Positions 6,168 through 11,409 of a DNA stretch of 11,409 bases are shown here, piece after piece. How positions within the stretch are numbered: position 1 is the stretch's first letter; each line of letters opens with the position of its first letter. The stretch is from JAFGPF01 sp964409485 (GTDB taxonomy: Bacteria > Chloroflexota > Dehalococcoidia > Dehalococcoidales > RBG-16-60-22), in the NCBI GenBank assembly GCA_964409485.1, contig CAYPDM010000052.1, positions 1 through 11,409 on the forward strand, written 5' to 3'. The notes beneath the pieces are model-generated. The model did not search any database, was not told the DNA's origin, and was given only the letters and a program-made list of their open reading frames with translations. Position numbers and translations under genes: made by a program.

Positions 6168-6240
6168 TTCTCTTTTTCCCTTCATCGGTAATAATCAGAC
6201 TGAATTTTATTCTAATATAACTTGAGAGGAGCCCGGATTC

Positions 6241-6282
6241 CCCAGGATAAGGGAGACCCGGGACAACATCATTATCCCGGGT
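6241..6282 (-). other. Two alternative hairpins in the gap between cupin paralogs 2 and 1
   Basis: ACCCGGGA (6256-6263) and TCCCGGGT (6275-6282) form a perfect 8-bp inverted repeat with an 11-nt loop. In the minus-strand RNA, 6272-6281 can instead pair with 6241-6250 over 10 bp (CCCGGGATAA with TTATCCTGGG, one G-U), which excludes the first hairpin. Neither is followed by a U-run, so an ordinary terminator is unlikely. It could be an mRNA-processing or stability element or a switch. Confidence 0.5.
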
Positions 6283-6312
6283 TGTTCCCATTGTAAGAAG
6301 GTTCCTGTTTTT

Positions 6313-6744
6313 TTACTCGTAGTATTCGGTAGACCCCGATGAGAAGACGAAAATGGGTTTGGTAACGTTCCTGATAATCAACGGGCCATGCTGTATGCCC
6401 GCCGGGATAAACGACGAGAAGCTCTCCGTGATTACATGTTTTTCCCCGTCTATCGTGAACTCTACCTCGGCGCCCAGGTCGTGAATGTCATCATAGTTAT
6501 AGACGTAGAAGCAGAGGAACTGACCCCAGTCGTGGGTATGCGAGTCCGCCAGCACCTTCTCTCCTTTGGAGGTATCCGTCGGCGTAATCCACATGGACTC
6601 GTTGTAGAACTTGGCGCCAGGCACGGTATCCGCGTCTATATGCGTTACCCGCTTGATAAAGTCGTAGCTATGGCGATATTCAGGGAGCTTGAGATCGGGT
6701 TTATCTGCGGTGATAAAATATTTAGCGTATTTCTGTTCTGCCAT
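6313..6744 (-). CDS. Cupin-domain protein, paralog 2, with Gln in place of the metal-ligand Glu
   Basis: A 143-residue cupin, the shortest of the five. Motif 1 reads HTHDWGQ: H69 and H71 are kept, but the Glu is Q75. Motif 2 is FIPAGIQH with H119. The central DLGAEVEF and the N-terminal KYAKYFIT match its neighbours. Gln can still coordinate a metal, but more weakly, so metal choice or activity may differ, or this copy may be a non-catalytic partner. The start at ATG 6744 has AAAGGA 8 nt upstream; a TTG further upstream would add seven residues and disrupt the alignment with the paralogs. Fourth in the transcribed cluster, 53 bp after paralog 3 on my chosen starts. Confidence 0.85.
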   Translation of the reverse strand: MAEQKYAKYFITADKPDLKLPEYRHSYDFIKRVTHIDADTVPGAKFYNESMWITPTDTSKGEKVLADSHTHDWGQFLCFYVYNYDDIHDLGAEVEFTIDGEKHVITESFSSFIPAGIQHGPLIIRNVTKPIFVFSSGSTEYYE

Positions 6745-6797
6745 TTCACTTATCCTTTTCAACAATATTTATTCAAATAGGGTGGAGGATGATACCG

Positions 6798-7292
6798 TTA
6801 CCGGTACATCTGTCCCGGGCCCATGGTGAAGTGGAACATGGGTCTGTCCATCCTCAATGCCTTGAGGGGGCAGTGCTTGACGTTTTCCGGGATATAGACC
6901 ACGAAGCTCTTGTCCATGACGAATTTCTCGTCTTCAATCCAGAACTCGATGAGTCCGCCGAGGTCGCTGGGGTCGTCCAGGTTGGTCCCGAAATAGGAGA
7001 GCAGCTCGGGGAAGGGGTGGGCGTGGGGGGCGAGCACCGGGTTTTTCTTGGCTTCTTCCGGAGTCACCTCTCTTACCGGCATGTTCTTCATATTCTGGGG
7101 CCAGAACCAGACCCCTTCGGCGTAGAAGGCGCCCGGCAGCACCGTGCTGTCCATCCAGACCATATGCTCCATGAACCTGCGTTTGCCGTTCAACAGCCCC
7201 TGCCCGAGCATCCCTTTTTCCCCGGCCCTGTAGCCGGGCAGGTTTATATTTTCAGTGAGCTCTGTACAAATATACTTCCCGTATTTTCCCAT
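6798..7292 (-). CDS. Cupin-domain protein, paralog 3, with an enlarged loop
   Basis: A 164-residue cupin, the longest of the five. Motif 1 is HAHPFPE (H90, H92, E96). Motif 2 is YIPENVKH with H140, where the usual Gly is Asn. About 20 extra residues (roughly 66-88, Lys-, Pro- and Glu-rich) precede motif 1. A further insertion near the N-terminus (about 24-40) contains several Gly and Leu. The end, MFHFTMGPGQMYR, matches paralog 1. I prefer the ATG at 7292 (GGA 11 nt upstream) because MGKYGKY aligns with the other paralogs. The ATG at 7301 (three residues more) has the same GGA only 2 nt away and remains possible. It is the third cupin in the transcript, and the substrate is unknown. Confidence 0.85.
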   Translation of the reverse strand: MGKYGKYICTELTENINLPGYRAGEKGMLGQGLLNGKRRFMEHMVWMDSTVLPGAFYAEGVWFWPQNMKNMPVREVTPEEAKKNPVLAPHAHPFPELLSYFGTNLDDPSDLGGLIEFWIEDEKFVMDKSFVVYIPENVKHCPLKALRMDRPMFHFTMGPGQMYR

Positions 7293-7355
7293 CTTTCGCA
7301 TTTTCCTTTCGTTGTTATTTGGTTGTATAAATTCAAGGTAGTTGTCTCGTATGAT

Positions 7356-7808
7356 TTAACCGTACTCTTTCCCGGTTCCGACCGTGAAGTGGAAAATGGG
7401 CCGGTCCACTCTCCTGATAATCAGCGGGCAGTGATTCATGCCGGCCGGTACGAACGCCAGGAAACTCCTGGTCATGACAATTTTCTCGTCTTCCAGCCAC
7501 AGCTCGATTTCTCCGCCTAAATCATGCATGTTATTATGGTCGGTCCCGAAGAACGTGATAATTTCGGGAAAAGAGTGCGAGTGCGTGCCAACCGTGGGCT
7601 CATCGGACGCCATCCCCGGCAGGAACCAGACGCATTCCGTATAGAAGCCGCCGGGTATAACCGTGTCGTCAAGCCACATCACCCGGGTCGATTGTTCCGG
7701 AGGCCGCTGCTGCGCTCTTAAAGCGCCAATCCGGTATTGGGGTAACTTCATATCATGTTTTAGTTTTTCACCGGTGACGATGTATTTAGCATGTTTTAAT
7801 TCAGCCAC
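7356..7808 (-). CDS. Cupin-domain protein, paralog 4
   Basis: A 150-residue cupin with full motifs: HSHSFPE (H76, H78, E82) and FVPAGMNH (H126). It is closest to paralogs 1 and 3, sharing WLDDTVIPGGFY-like and ELWLEDEK segments and an RVDRPIFHFT tail. The start is the GTG at 7808, with GGAGG 10 nt upstream. An overlapping ATG in another frame stops after five codons. The N-terminal MAELKHAKYIVTGE carries the shared AKY motif. It lies 33 bp after paralog 5, so the two are in one transcript. The protein is cytoplasmic with an unknown substrate. Confidence 0.88.
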   Translation of the reverse strand: MAELKHAKYIVTGEKLKHDMKLPQYRIGALRAQQRPPEQSTRVMWLDDTVIPGGFYTECVWFLPGMASDEPTVGTHSHSFPEIITFFGTDHNNMHDLGGEIELWLEDEKIVMTRSFLAFVPAGMNHCPLIIRRVDRPIFHFTVGTGKEYG

Positions 7809-7841
7809 TTTTACCCATCCTCCTTTTTAAAATATTGCCGT

Positions 7842-8300
7842 TTACTCTTCGGGGTTTCTGCCCGGCATAGCCTTGGCAAAATCGCCGCAGCCCAGCATTA
7901 TGGTCATCTCGATGTGGGGGCGGGTTACCTTTTTCCAAGTCAGCGGGCCGTGCTTGGTGCCTTTGGGAAGGAAGAGCGCCGTAGTCCTATCGAAGGTAAG
8001 GGGCTGCCCCTCGACTTCTATGGTCAACTCGCCGCCGAGGGCTTCGGGGTCTTTGGGGTCGCTGCCGATGTGCATTACAATCTCATCGAAGTTGTGGGCA
8101 TGCTCGAAGACGTACGGGTTGGGCGTCGGCACGTCGTATATCCAGCTGACTTCAACATACGTGTTGCTGCCGGGAACGAGGGAGTTGCTCATGTACGTCA
8201 TGGATGGGACCTGGTGGCCCTTGTGCTTGCCGACCGCCTGGGCGCCGACCTCGTAAGCGGGTTTCCTGACGAGCAGTTTGTTATAATCGACTTTTGGCAT
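7842..8300 (-). CDS. Cupin-domain protein, paralog 5 (first in cluster), most divergent
   Basis: A 152-residue cupin with complete motifs: HAHNFDE (H67, H69, E73), GSDPKDPEALGGEL after it, and FLPKGTKH (H117). It lacks the KY(A/G)KY N-terminus of the other four, starting MPKVDYNKLLVRKP. It ends in a distinct tail with two acidic residues, so it probably diverged first. The ATG at 8300 has AAGGAG 10 nt upstream; the GTG at 8309 is 1 nt from the same RBS. It is 45 bp downstream of the lipoprotein gene with no terminator between, so the two are likely cotranscribed. The substrate is unknown. Confidence 0.88.
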   Translation of the reverse strand: MPKVDYNKLLVRKPAYEVGAQAVGKHKGHQVPSMTYMSNSLVPGSNTYVEVSWIYDVPTPNPYVFEHAHNFDEIVMHIGSDPKDPEALGGELTIEVEGQPLTFDRTTALFLPKGTKHGPLTWKKVTRPHIEMTIMLGCGDFAKAMPGRNPEE

Positions 8301-8345
8301 TTCTATCACACTCCTTTCGGAACATTGATAGGTAGTATGTAGCGG

Positions 8346-8852
8346 TTAGTCTTCAACCGCGGCCGGTTCAGGGGTCAAAGCCTGAATGTCGGCCTCGATT
8401 CTCAATGCGTTGGCCCGGAAGAGATTGGAGGGAATTACTTTCCCGTCTTTAAAGACAAACCAGCTGGCCTGCTGCCAGCAGGGGTTAAACTTCCAAGCTT
8501 CTATCGCTGTCATATCCACCGTAACATGCCAGGTGCCGGTGCCGTCTTTAAAATAGTCTATCTGTGCGGTCCAGTTATCGCAGGTGGTATAGAAATCAGA
8601 CAGGTACATCTTGGCGTCGTAGCCCGCGGCCAGGTCGAGCAGGTGCTGGTAGACCGCCAGTTTGGCGGCATCGCTGGTTTTTATGGTCGTGGAGCTTACC
8701 GTTATCTCCGGTTCCGGCGCGGGGGTTTCCTTCGGGGTGGAGGAGGGGAATCCCATTTGCTCGCACGAGGTGACCATCGCCAGGAGGACTGCCAGCACCG
8801 CGATAACAAGGATGTACTTAAGCGCTTTTTTATTTTCTGTGAAATATTTCAT
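8346..8852 (-). CDS. Predicted lipoprotein of unknown function
   Basis: The 168-residue precursor has a basic N-terminus and a hydrophobic signal segment (about 12-29) ending in the lipobox VTSC, with the modified Cys at residue 30. A short Pro/Glu/Thr-rich linker follows (about 36-50). The mature domain (about 55-160) is rich in aromatic residues and contains DAAKLAVYQHLLDLAAG and GTWHVTVDMTAIEAW, with two further Cys. I recognise no domain family. It would sit on the outside of the cytoplasmic membrane. AGG lies 7 nt before the ATG, and a promoter is found at 8875-8904. It is the first gene of the cupin transcript, suggesting a surface partner or sensor for the same process, but that is inference. 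Confidence 0.8.
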   Translation of the reverse strand: MKYFTENKKALKYILVIAVLAVLLAMVTSCEQMGFPSSTPKETPAPEPEITVSSTTIKTSDAAKLAVYQHLLDLAAGYDAKMYLSDFYTTCDNWTAQIDYFKDGTGTWHVTVDMTAIEAWKFNPCWQQASWFVFKDGKVIPSNLFRANALRIEADIQALTPEPAAVED

Positions 8853-8874
8853 GGTATTACCTGCCTTTTAAATC

Positions 8875-8904
8875 AGCATACCATAACATATCGGGAAGTG
8901 CCAA
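8875..8904 (-). promoter_or_regulatory. Candidate promoter for the lipoprotein-cupin operon
   Basis: On the minus strand, TTGGCA (8899-8904, 5 of 6) is followed after 18 bp by TATGCT (8875-8880, 4 of 6), with an extended -10 TG just upstream. It predicts a short 5' leader of about 15 nt before the lipoprotein ATG. Confidence 0.5.
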
Positions 8905-8937
8905 ATGAAGTGAATTTACACGACTGTTGAACAGAAC

Positions 8938-10458
8938 TTATTCCGTCCTTCTCGGGCGGTACTGGATGGCCTCGGCGACGTGCTGGGCTTTTATAATGTC
9001 CGAGCTGTCAAGGTCGGCGATGGTCAGCGCCAGCTTGAGGATGCGGTGAAAGGCGCGGGCGGAGAAGTAAAGCTGCTTCATGGCAGTCTGTAGCAGGCTC
9101 TGGGCCGTATCCTCTACATGACATAACTCCCTTATCTCGGCAGGTGTCATTTCGGCGTTGCTGGTCATTCTAGTCCCTTTAAAACGTACAAGTTGCCGCG
9201 CGCGCGCGGCGGTAACCCTGGCCTGAACTTTATCCGAAGCTTCGCCGAGTCGCTCGTCCGTCAGCTTCTCGTAGTCGATGTGCGGCACTTCGACAAAGAT
9301 ATCCACCCTGTCTATAAACGGCCCGCTGATGCGTCTCTGGTAGCGGGAGACGAGGCTTGACGGGCAGGTGCACTTGCGGAAGGGGTCGCCGTAGTATCCA
9401 CAGGGGCATGGATTCATGGCCCCCACCAGCATGAAGCTGGCCGGAAAGGTAACCCTCCCCTGGGCGCGACTTATGGTAACGACCTTGTCCTCGAGCGGCT
9501 GGCGCAGGACTTCCAGCAGGGAATGCCCGAACTCCGGCAGCTCGTCGAGGAAAAGGACGCCGCGGTGGCTTAAACTTATCTCTCCCGGCTTGGGGAAGTG
9601 CCCCCCGCCCACGAGTCCGGCGTTGGAGATGGTATAGTGGGGGGAGCGGAAGGGACGCTGCCTGACCATCGGCATGTCCGAGGGGAGCAGGCCGCTGACG
9701 CTGTAAATCTTGGTGACCTCCAGCGCTTCGTCGTTGGTCATCGGCGGCAGTATGGTGGGCAGGGCGCGTGCCAGCAAGGTCTTGCCGCTGCCCGGCGGCC
9801 CGCACATTATCATATTGTGTCCTCCGGCGGCGGCTACCTCCAGCGCGCGCTTAACATGTTCCTGCCCCTTGATATGGGACAGGTCGGTGATATTCATCAT
9901 CGGCGGGTCGTTTTTCTTGGCCGCCGCCGCCTTATATTCCGGTATCGGAATCTCCCCCTGCAAATAGCCCACCAGCTGTGACAGTGAAGCTATGGGGATG
10001 ACTTTAACGCCATCGATTAGGGATGCCTCGCCGGCATCGGCCTCCGGCACGATGACGTTGGGGATTTCCTCGTCGTGCGCCAGGGCTACCAGCGGCAGGA
10101 CGCCGTTGGTATGCCGCAGACCGCCGTCGAGGGAGAGCTCACCGAGCAGCATGGTATCGTGTATATCGGCGCTGACCTGCTCCGAGCTTAATAATATTCC
10201 AATGGCTATCGGCAGGTCATAGGCGGGCCCCGCCTTTTTCAGGTCGGCCGGCGCCAGGTTGACCACGATTCGCTTCATGGGGAAGGTGCCGCCGGAGTTG
10301 CGTATGGCGGCCCGTACGCGCTCCTTGGCTTCCTGGACGGCGGCATCCGGCAGGCCGACGATGGTGAAAGCGGGGAGGCCCGGTGAAATATCCACCTCAA
10401 CCTCCACGATAGCCCCGTCCAGTCCTACGATGGCGCCGCTTATTACTTTAGCCAGCAT
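8938..10458 (-). CDS. comM: YifB/ComM-family Mg chelatase-like AAA+ ATPase
   Basis: The family is a hexameric AAA+ helicase that promotes branch migration in natural transformation; in many non-competent bacteria its role is less clear. The 506-residue length is standard. A ChlI-like N-terminal domain (about 1-165) starts MLAKVISGAIVGLDG and includes IVVNLAPADLKK. The ATPase core has Walker A GPPGSGKT (220-227) and Walker B VLFLDE (301-306). Then comes the conserved GAMNPCPCG (347-355), with C351, C353, C363 and C365 as probable metal ligands, and the C-terminal helical domain ending ALTIADLDSSDIIKAQH and EAIQYRP. The ATG at 10458 has AGGCTG upstream. A weak promoter-like pair (TTGCCT-N18-TACAAT, 10467-10496) would make the mRNA almost leaderless. 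Upstream small genes may be cotranscribed. Confidence 0.96.
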   Translation of the reverse strand: MLAKVISGAIVGLDGAIVEVEVDISPGLPAFTIVGLPDAAVQEAKERVRAAIRNSGGTFPMKRIVVNLAPADLKKAGPAYDLPIAIGILLSSEQVSADIHDTMLLGELSLDGGLRHTNGVLPLVALAHDEEIPNVIVPEADAGEASLIDGVKVIPIASLSQLVGYLQGEIPIPEYKAAAAKKNDPPMMNITDLSHIKGQEHVKRALEVAAAGGHNMIMCGPPGSGKTLLARALPTILPPMTNDEALEVTKIYSVSGLLPSDMPMVRQRPFRSPHYTISNAGLVGGGHFPKPGEISLSHRGVLFLDELPEFGHSLLEVLRQPLEDKVVTISRAQGRVTFPASFMLVGAMNPCPCGYYGDPFRKCTCPSSLVSRYQRRISGPFIDRVDIFVEVPHIDYEKLTDERLGEASDKVQARVTAARARQLVRFKGTRMTSNAEMTPAEIRELCHVEDTAQSLLQTAMKQLYFSARAFHRILKLALTIADLDSSDIIKAQHVAEAIQYRPRRTE

Positions 10459-10507
10459 TTCAGCCTATTGTAGCCTAAAGGGGTGGGTGAAGGCAAAGGA
10501 GGGGGGG

Positions 10508-10588
10508 TTACTTAATCCTTTTCTGCACCTGGGCCCATGACGGCGTGATGAGGAAGCTCTCTTCCATGTTATCCATTATTTTACTCAT
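10508..10588 (-). CDS. Possible 26-residue peptide overlapping the DUF1893 stop codon
   Basis: The ORF begins at an ATG that shares bases with the TGA stop of the preceding gene (ATGA overlap), which often signals translational coupling. An AAAGGA lies immediately before. It encodes 26 residues: the first half has three further Met, and the second contains LITPSWAQVQKRIK, which is not low-complexity. It ends 49 bp before comM. No family is recognised and no signal or membrane segment is seen. It could be a real micro-protein, or a chance short frame after a stop. Confidence 0.35.
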   Translation of the reverse strand: MSKIMDNMEESFLITPSWAQVQKRIK

Positions 10589-10992
10589 CCTTTGATGCGG
10601 TCCCGCAGGGCCAGGTAAAACTCCTCCGGTTCCTTGCCGATTGATAGTGCTTCCATGGGGCAGAGGCCGCGGCCGTCCGGGCGTTTGATACGGGGGACGA
10701 TTTCATCGAGGCGGTGGCGGATGCCGTACTTTTCCAGCGTCTTTACGGCCAGCTCGCTGCCGAGGGGACTGTAGACCCCGGCGGCGTTTATCTTGACCGC
10801 CAGCAGGGCGGCGCCGTTGCCCATGACCTTATCGTAGACGGCCGCCCCGCCTCCCCCGGATTTCCCTGCGGCGATGTACTCCATGAGGGGCAGCAGGCGG
10901 TCTTTCCGCGAGCTGAAGGCGAGCTTGCCGCCTTCGTAGATGCGCAGGGTGTCCTCGCTGGAGATGAAGTCTTCGTAGAGGTCTTTAGACAT
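10585..10992 (-). CDS. DUF1893 family protein (TM1506-like)
   Basis: A 135-residue soluble protein. Several segments fit the DUF1893/TM1506 family, whose crystal structure shows a cytidine-deaminase-like fold: TLRIYEGGKLAFSSR (about 15-29), AVYDKVMGNGAALLAVK (51-67), LEKYGI (86-91) and GLCPMEAL (109-116, with the single Cys). The function of this family is not established. The start at ATG 10992 has only a weak RBS (AAGAGA). A strong promoter (11005-11033) lies just upstream and diverges from the next + strand gene. It is probably cotranscribed with the short ORF and perhaps comM on the same strand. Confidence 0.85.
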   Translation of the reverse strand: MSKDLYEDFISSEDTLRIYEGGKLAFSSRKDRLLPLMEYIAAGKSGGGGAAVYDKVMGNGAALLAVKINAAGVYSPLGSELAVKTLEKYGIRHRLDEIVPRIKRPDGRGLCPMEALSIGKEPEEFYLALRDRIKG

Positions 10993-11004
10993 GGTCTCTT
11001 GCTT

Positions 11005-11033
11005 ATGATATCCAGCTATAAATGAAATGTCAA
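11005..11033 (-). promoter_or_regulatory. Strong promoter for the DUF1893 gene
   Basis: On the minus strand, a perfect TTGACA (11028-11033) and TATCAT (11005-11010, 5 of 6) are 17 bp apart. Its -35 box is only 4 bp from that of the opposing promoter at 11038. Confidence 0.7.
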
Positions 11034-11037
11034 AATA

Positions 11038-11065
11038 TTGACAGCCCCGCCCCGATGGGTATATC
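11038..11065 (+). promoter_or_regulatory. Promoter for the charged small protein gene, divergent from DUF1893
   Basis: A perfect TTGACA (11038-11043) is followed after 16 bp by TATATC (11060-11065, 4 of 6). The -35 forms an inverted repeat with the facing one, TGTCAA-AATA-TTGACA (11028-11043), so both polymerases cannot bind fully at once. The palindrome could also be an operator. Confidence 0.5.
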
Positions 11066-11102
11066 TTGAGGGTGCGAAAGAGAGTGTAAAAAAGAGGTAA
11101 CG

Positions 11103-11408
11103 ATGGGCTTTAAGTCTTTTATGAAGCAGGTAATCTTCGGGCATGACGACGATGACGAGGCCGCGCTGCGGGCCGCCCGTGAGAAACACGGCATTAAGGT
11201 GGACGGGGAGAACAAGGTGGAGAGCCGGGAAAAAGAGGAGGAGTACGACGCCTGGGAGGATATCAGGAACCTGCGCATGCATTTCTTCTTCGGGAGCTGG
11301 GTGACGAGGAAATTCCGGGTGGTGGGCGAGGACAAGGTGAAAAAGCAGCTGGCGGACCTGGAGAAGAAGCGGGAGGAGGAGGCGGCGGCAAAGGAGAAAG
11401 AGGAGTAG
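11103..11408 (+). CDS. Highly charged small protein with a predicted coiled-coil tail, unknown function
   Basis: The 101-residue protein begins MGFKSFMKQVIFGHDDDDEAALRAAR in three short pieces: a hydrophobic-basic N-terminus, an acidic run (D15-D18) and a helical charged segment. A compact hydrophobic patch, MHFFFGSW, at about 59-66 interrupts the charge. The last 25 residues are almost only Lys, Glu, Ala, Arg and Leu, as in a coiled coil or extended helix. There is no signal peptide and no recognised domain. AGAGG lies 6 nt before the ATG, and the promoter at 11038-11065 fits. The stop codon TAG is at 11406-11408, one base before the window ends. Confidence 0.75.
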   Translation: MGFKSFMKQVIFGHDDDDEAALRAAREKHGIKVDGENKVESREKEEEYDAWEDIRNLRMHFFFGSWVTRKFRVVGEDKVKKQLADLEKKREEEAAAKEKEE

Positions 11409-11409
11409 G

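Noticed and set aside
6789..7520. A 243-codon open frame on the + strand over the cupin genes
   Set aside because: It lies opposite two genes with conserved cupin motifs, its protein has no recognisable domain and no convincing RBS, and it is His- and Pro-rich as expected of an antisense shadow.
8924..8934. Small palindrome CTGTTGAACAG near the comM stop and upstream of the lipoprotein promoter
   Set aside because: Arms are only 5 bp and the site appears once, so it is too short to call an operator or terminator.
9230..9805. A 191-codon minus-strand frame inside comM
   Set aside because: It is a shifted frame of the comM ATPase core, rich in Arg, Pro and Ala, with no RBS. The comM frame carries intact Walker motifs over the same bases.
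10467..10496. Promoter-like TTGCCT-N18-TACAAT before comM
   Set aside because: The -10 overlaps the ribosome binding region and would give a virtually leaderless mRNA. The -35 match is weak, so I mention it only under comM.
1..11409. CRISPR array, insertion sequence or attachment site
   Set aside because: I saw no regularly spaced direct repeats other than the rplL coding repeat, no transposase or integrase, and no duplicated tRNA 3' end.

Overview
The window has two parts: a conserved translation and secretion gene block on the + strand (1-5640) and a mostly minus-strand accessory region (5700-11409). The + block runs: a partial rhomboid-like gene, tRNA-Thr(TGT), tRNA-Tyr(GTA), tRNA-Thr(GGT), tuf, rpmG, secE, nusG, rplK, rplA, an L10-type leader with attenuator, rplJ and rplL. 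This order is bacterial. The rplL operon ends without rpoBC. EF-Tu carries a four-cysteine insertion and L7/L12 is unusually long. I infer an uncultured member of the Chloroflexota, probably close to Dehalococcoidia, but this rests on remembered family features and no search was run.

The housekeeping block makes EF-Tu, ribosomal proteins L33, L11, L1, L10 and L7/L12, the translocon subunit SecE and the transcription factor NusG. Good sigma-70-like promoters precede the first tRNA (105-133) and the tRNA-Thr(GGT)-tuf unit (386-415). A weaker one precedes the rplJL leader. The leader at about 3970-4088 looks like the L10-binding attenuator. A terminator hairpin at 4055-4088 competes with a 9-bp antiterminator pairing (4007-4015 with 4064-4072), and the antiterminator strand is also part of the predicted L10-binding hairpin. 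A small two-helix membrane protein follows rplL, and a bidirectional terminator (5656-5707) separates the two halves.

The most unusual content is a minus-strand cluster read from 8852 down to 5706. It encodes a predicted lipoprotein followed by five tandem, divergent, single-domain cupin paralogs of 143-164 residues. All have an HxHx3(E/Q) motif and a later His in a P-x-G/N-x2-H motif. I cannot assign a substrate. One paralog replaces the metal-ligand Glu with Gln. The longest gap in the cluster (6168-6312) contains two mutually exclusive GC-rich hairpins.

Upstream of this cluster lie comM/yifB (AAA+ ATPase), a 26-codon ORF overlapping the preceding stop codon as ATGA, and a DUF1893/TM1506-like gene, all on the minus strand. 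The DUF1893 gene diverges from a highly charged small + strand gene. The shared control region has two consensus -35 boxes that form a palindrome, TGTCAA-N4-TTGACA.
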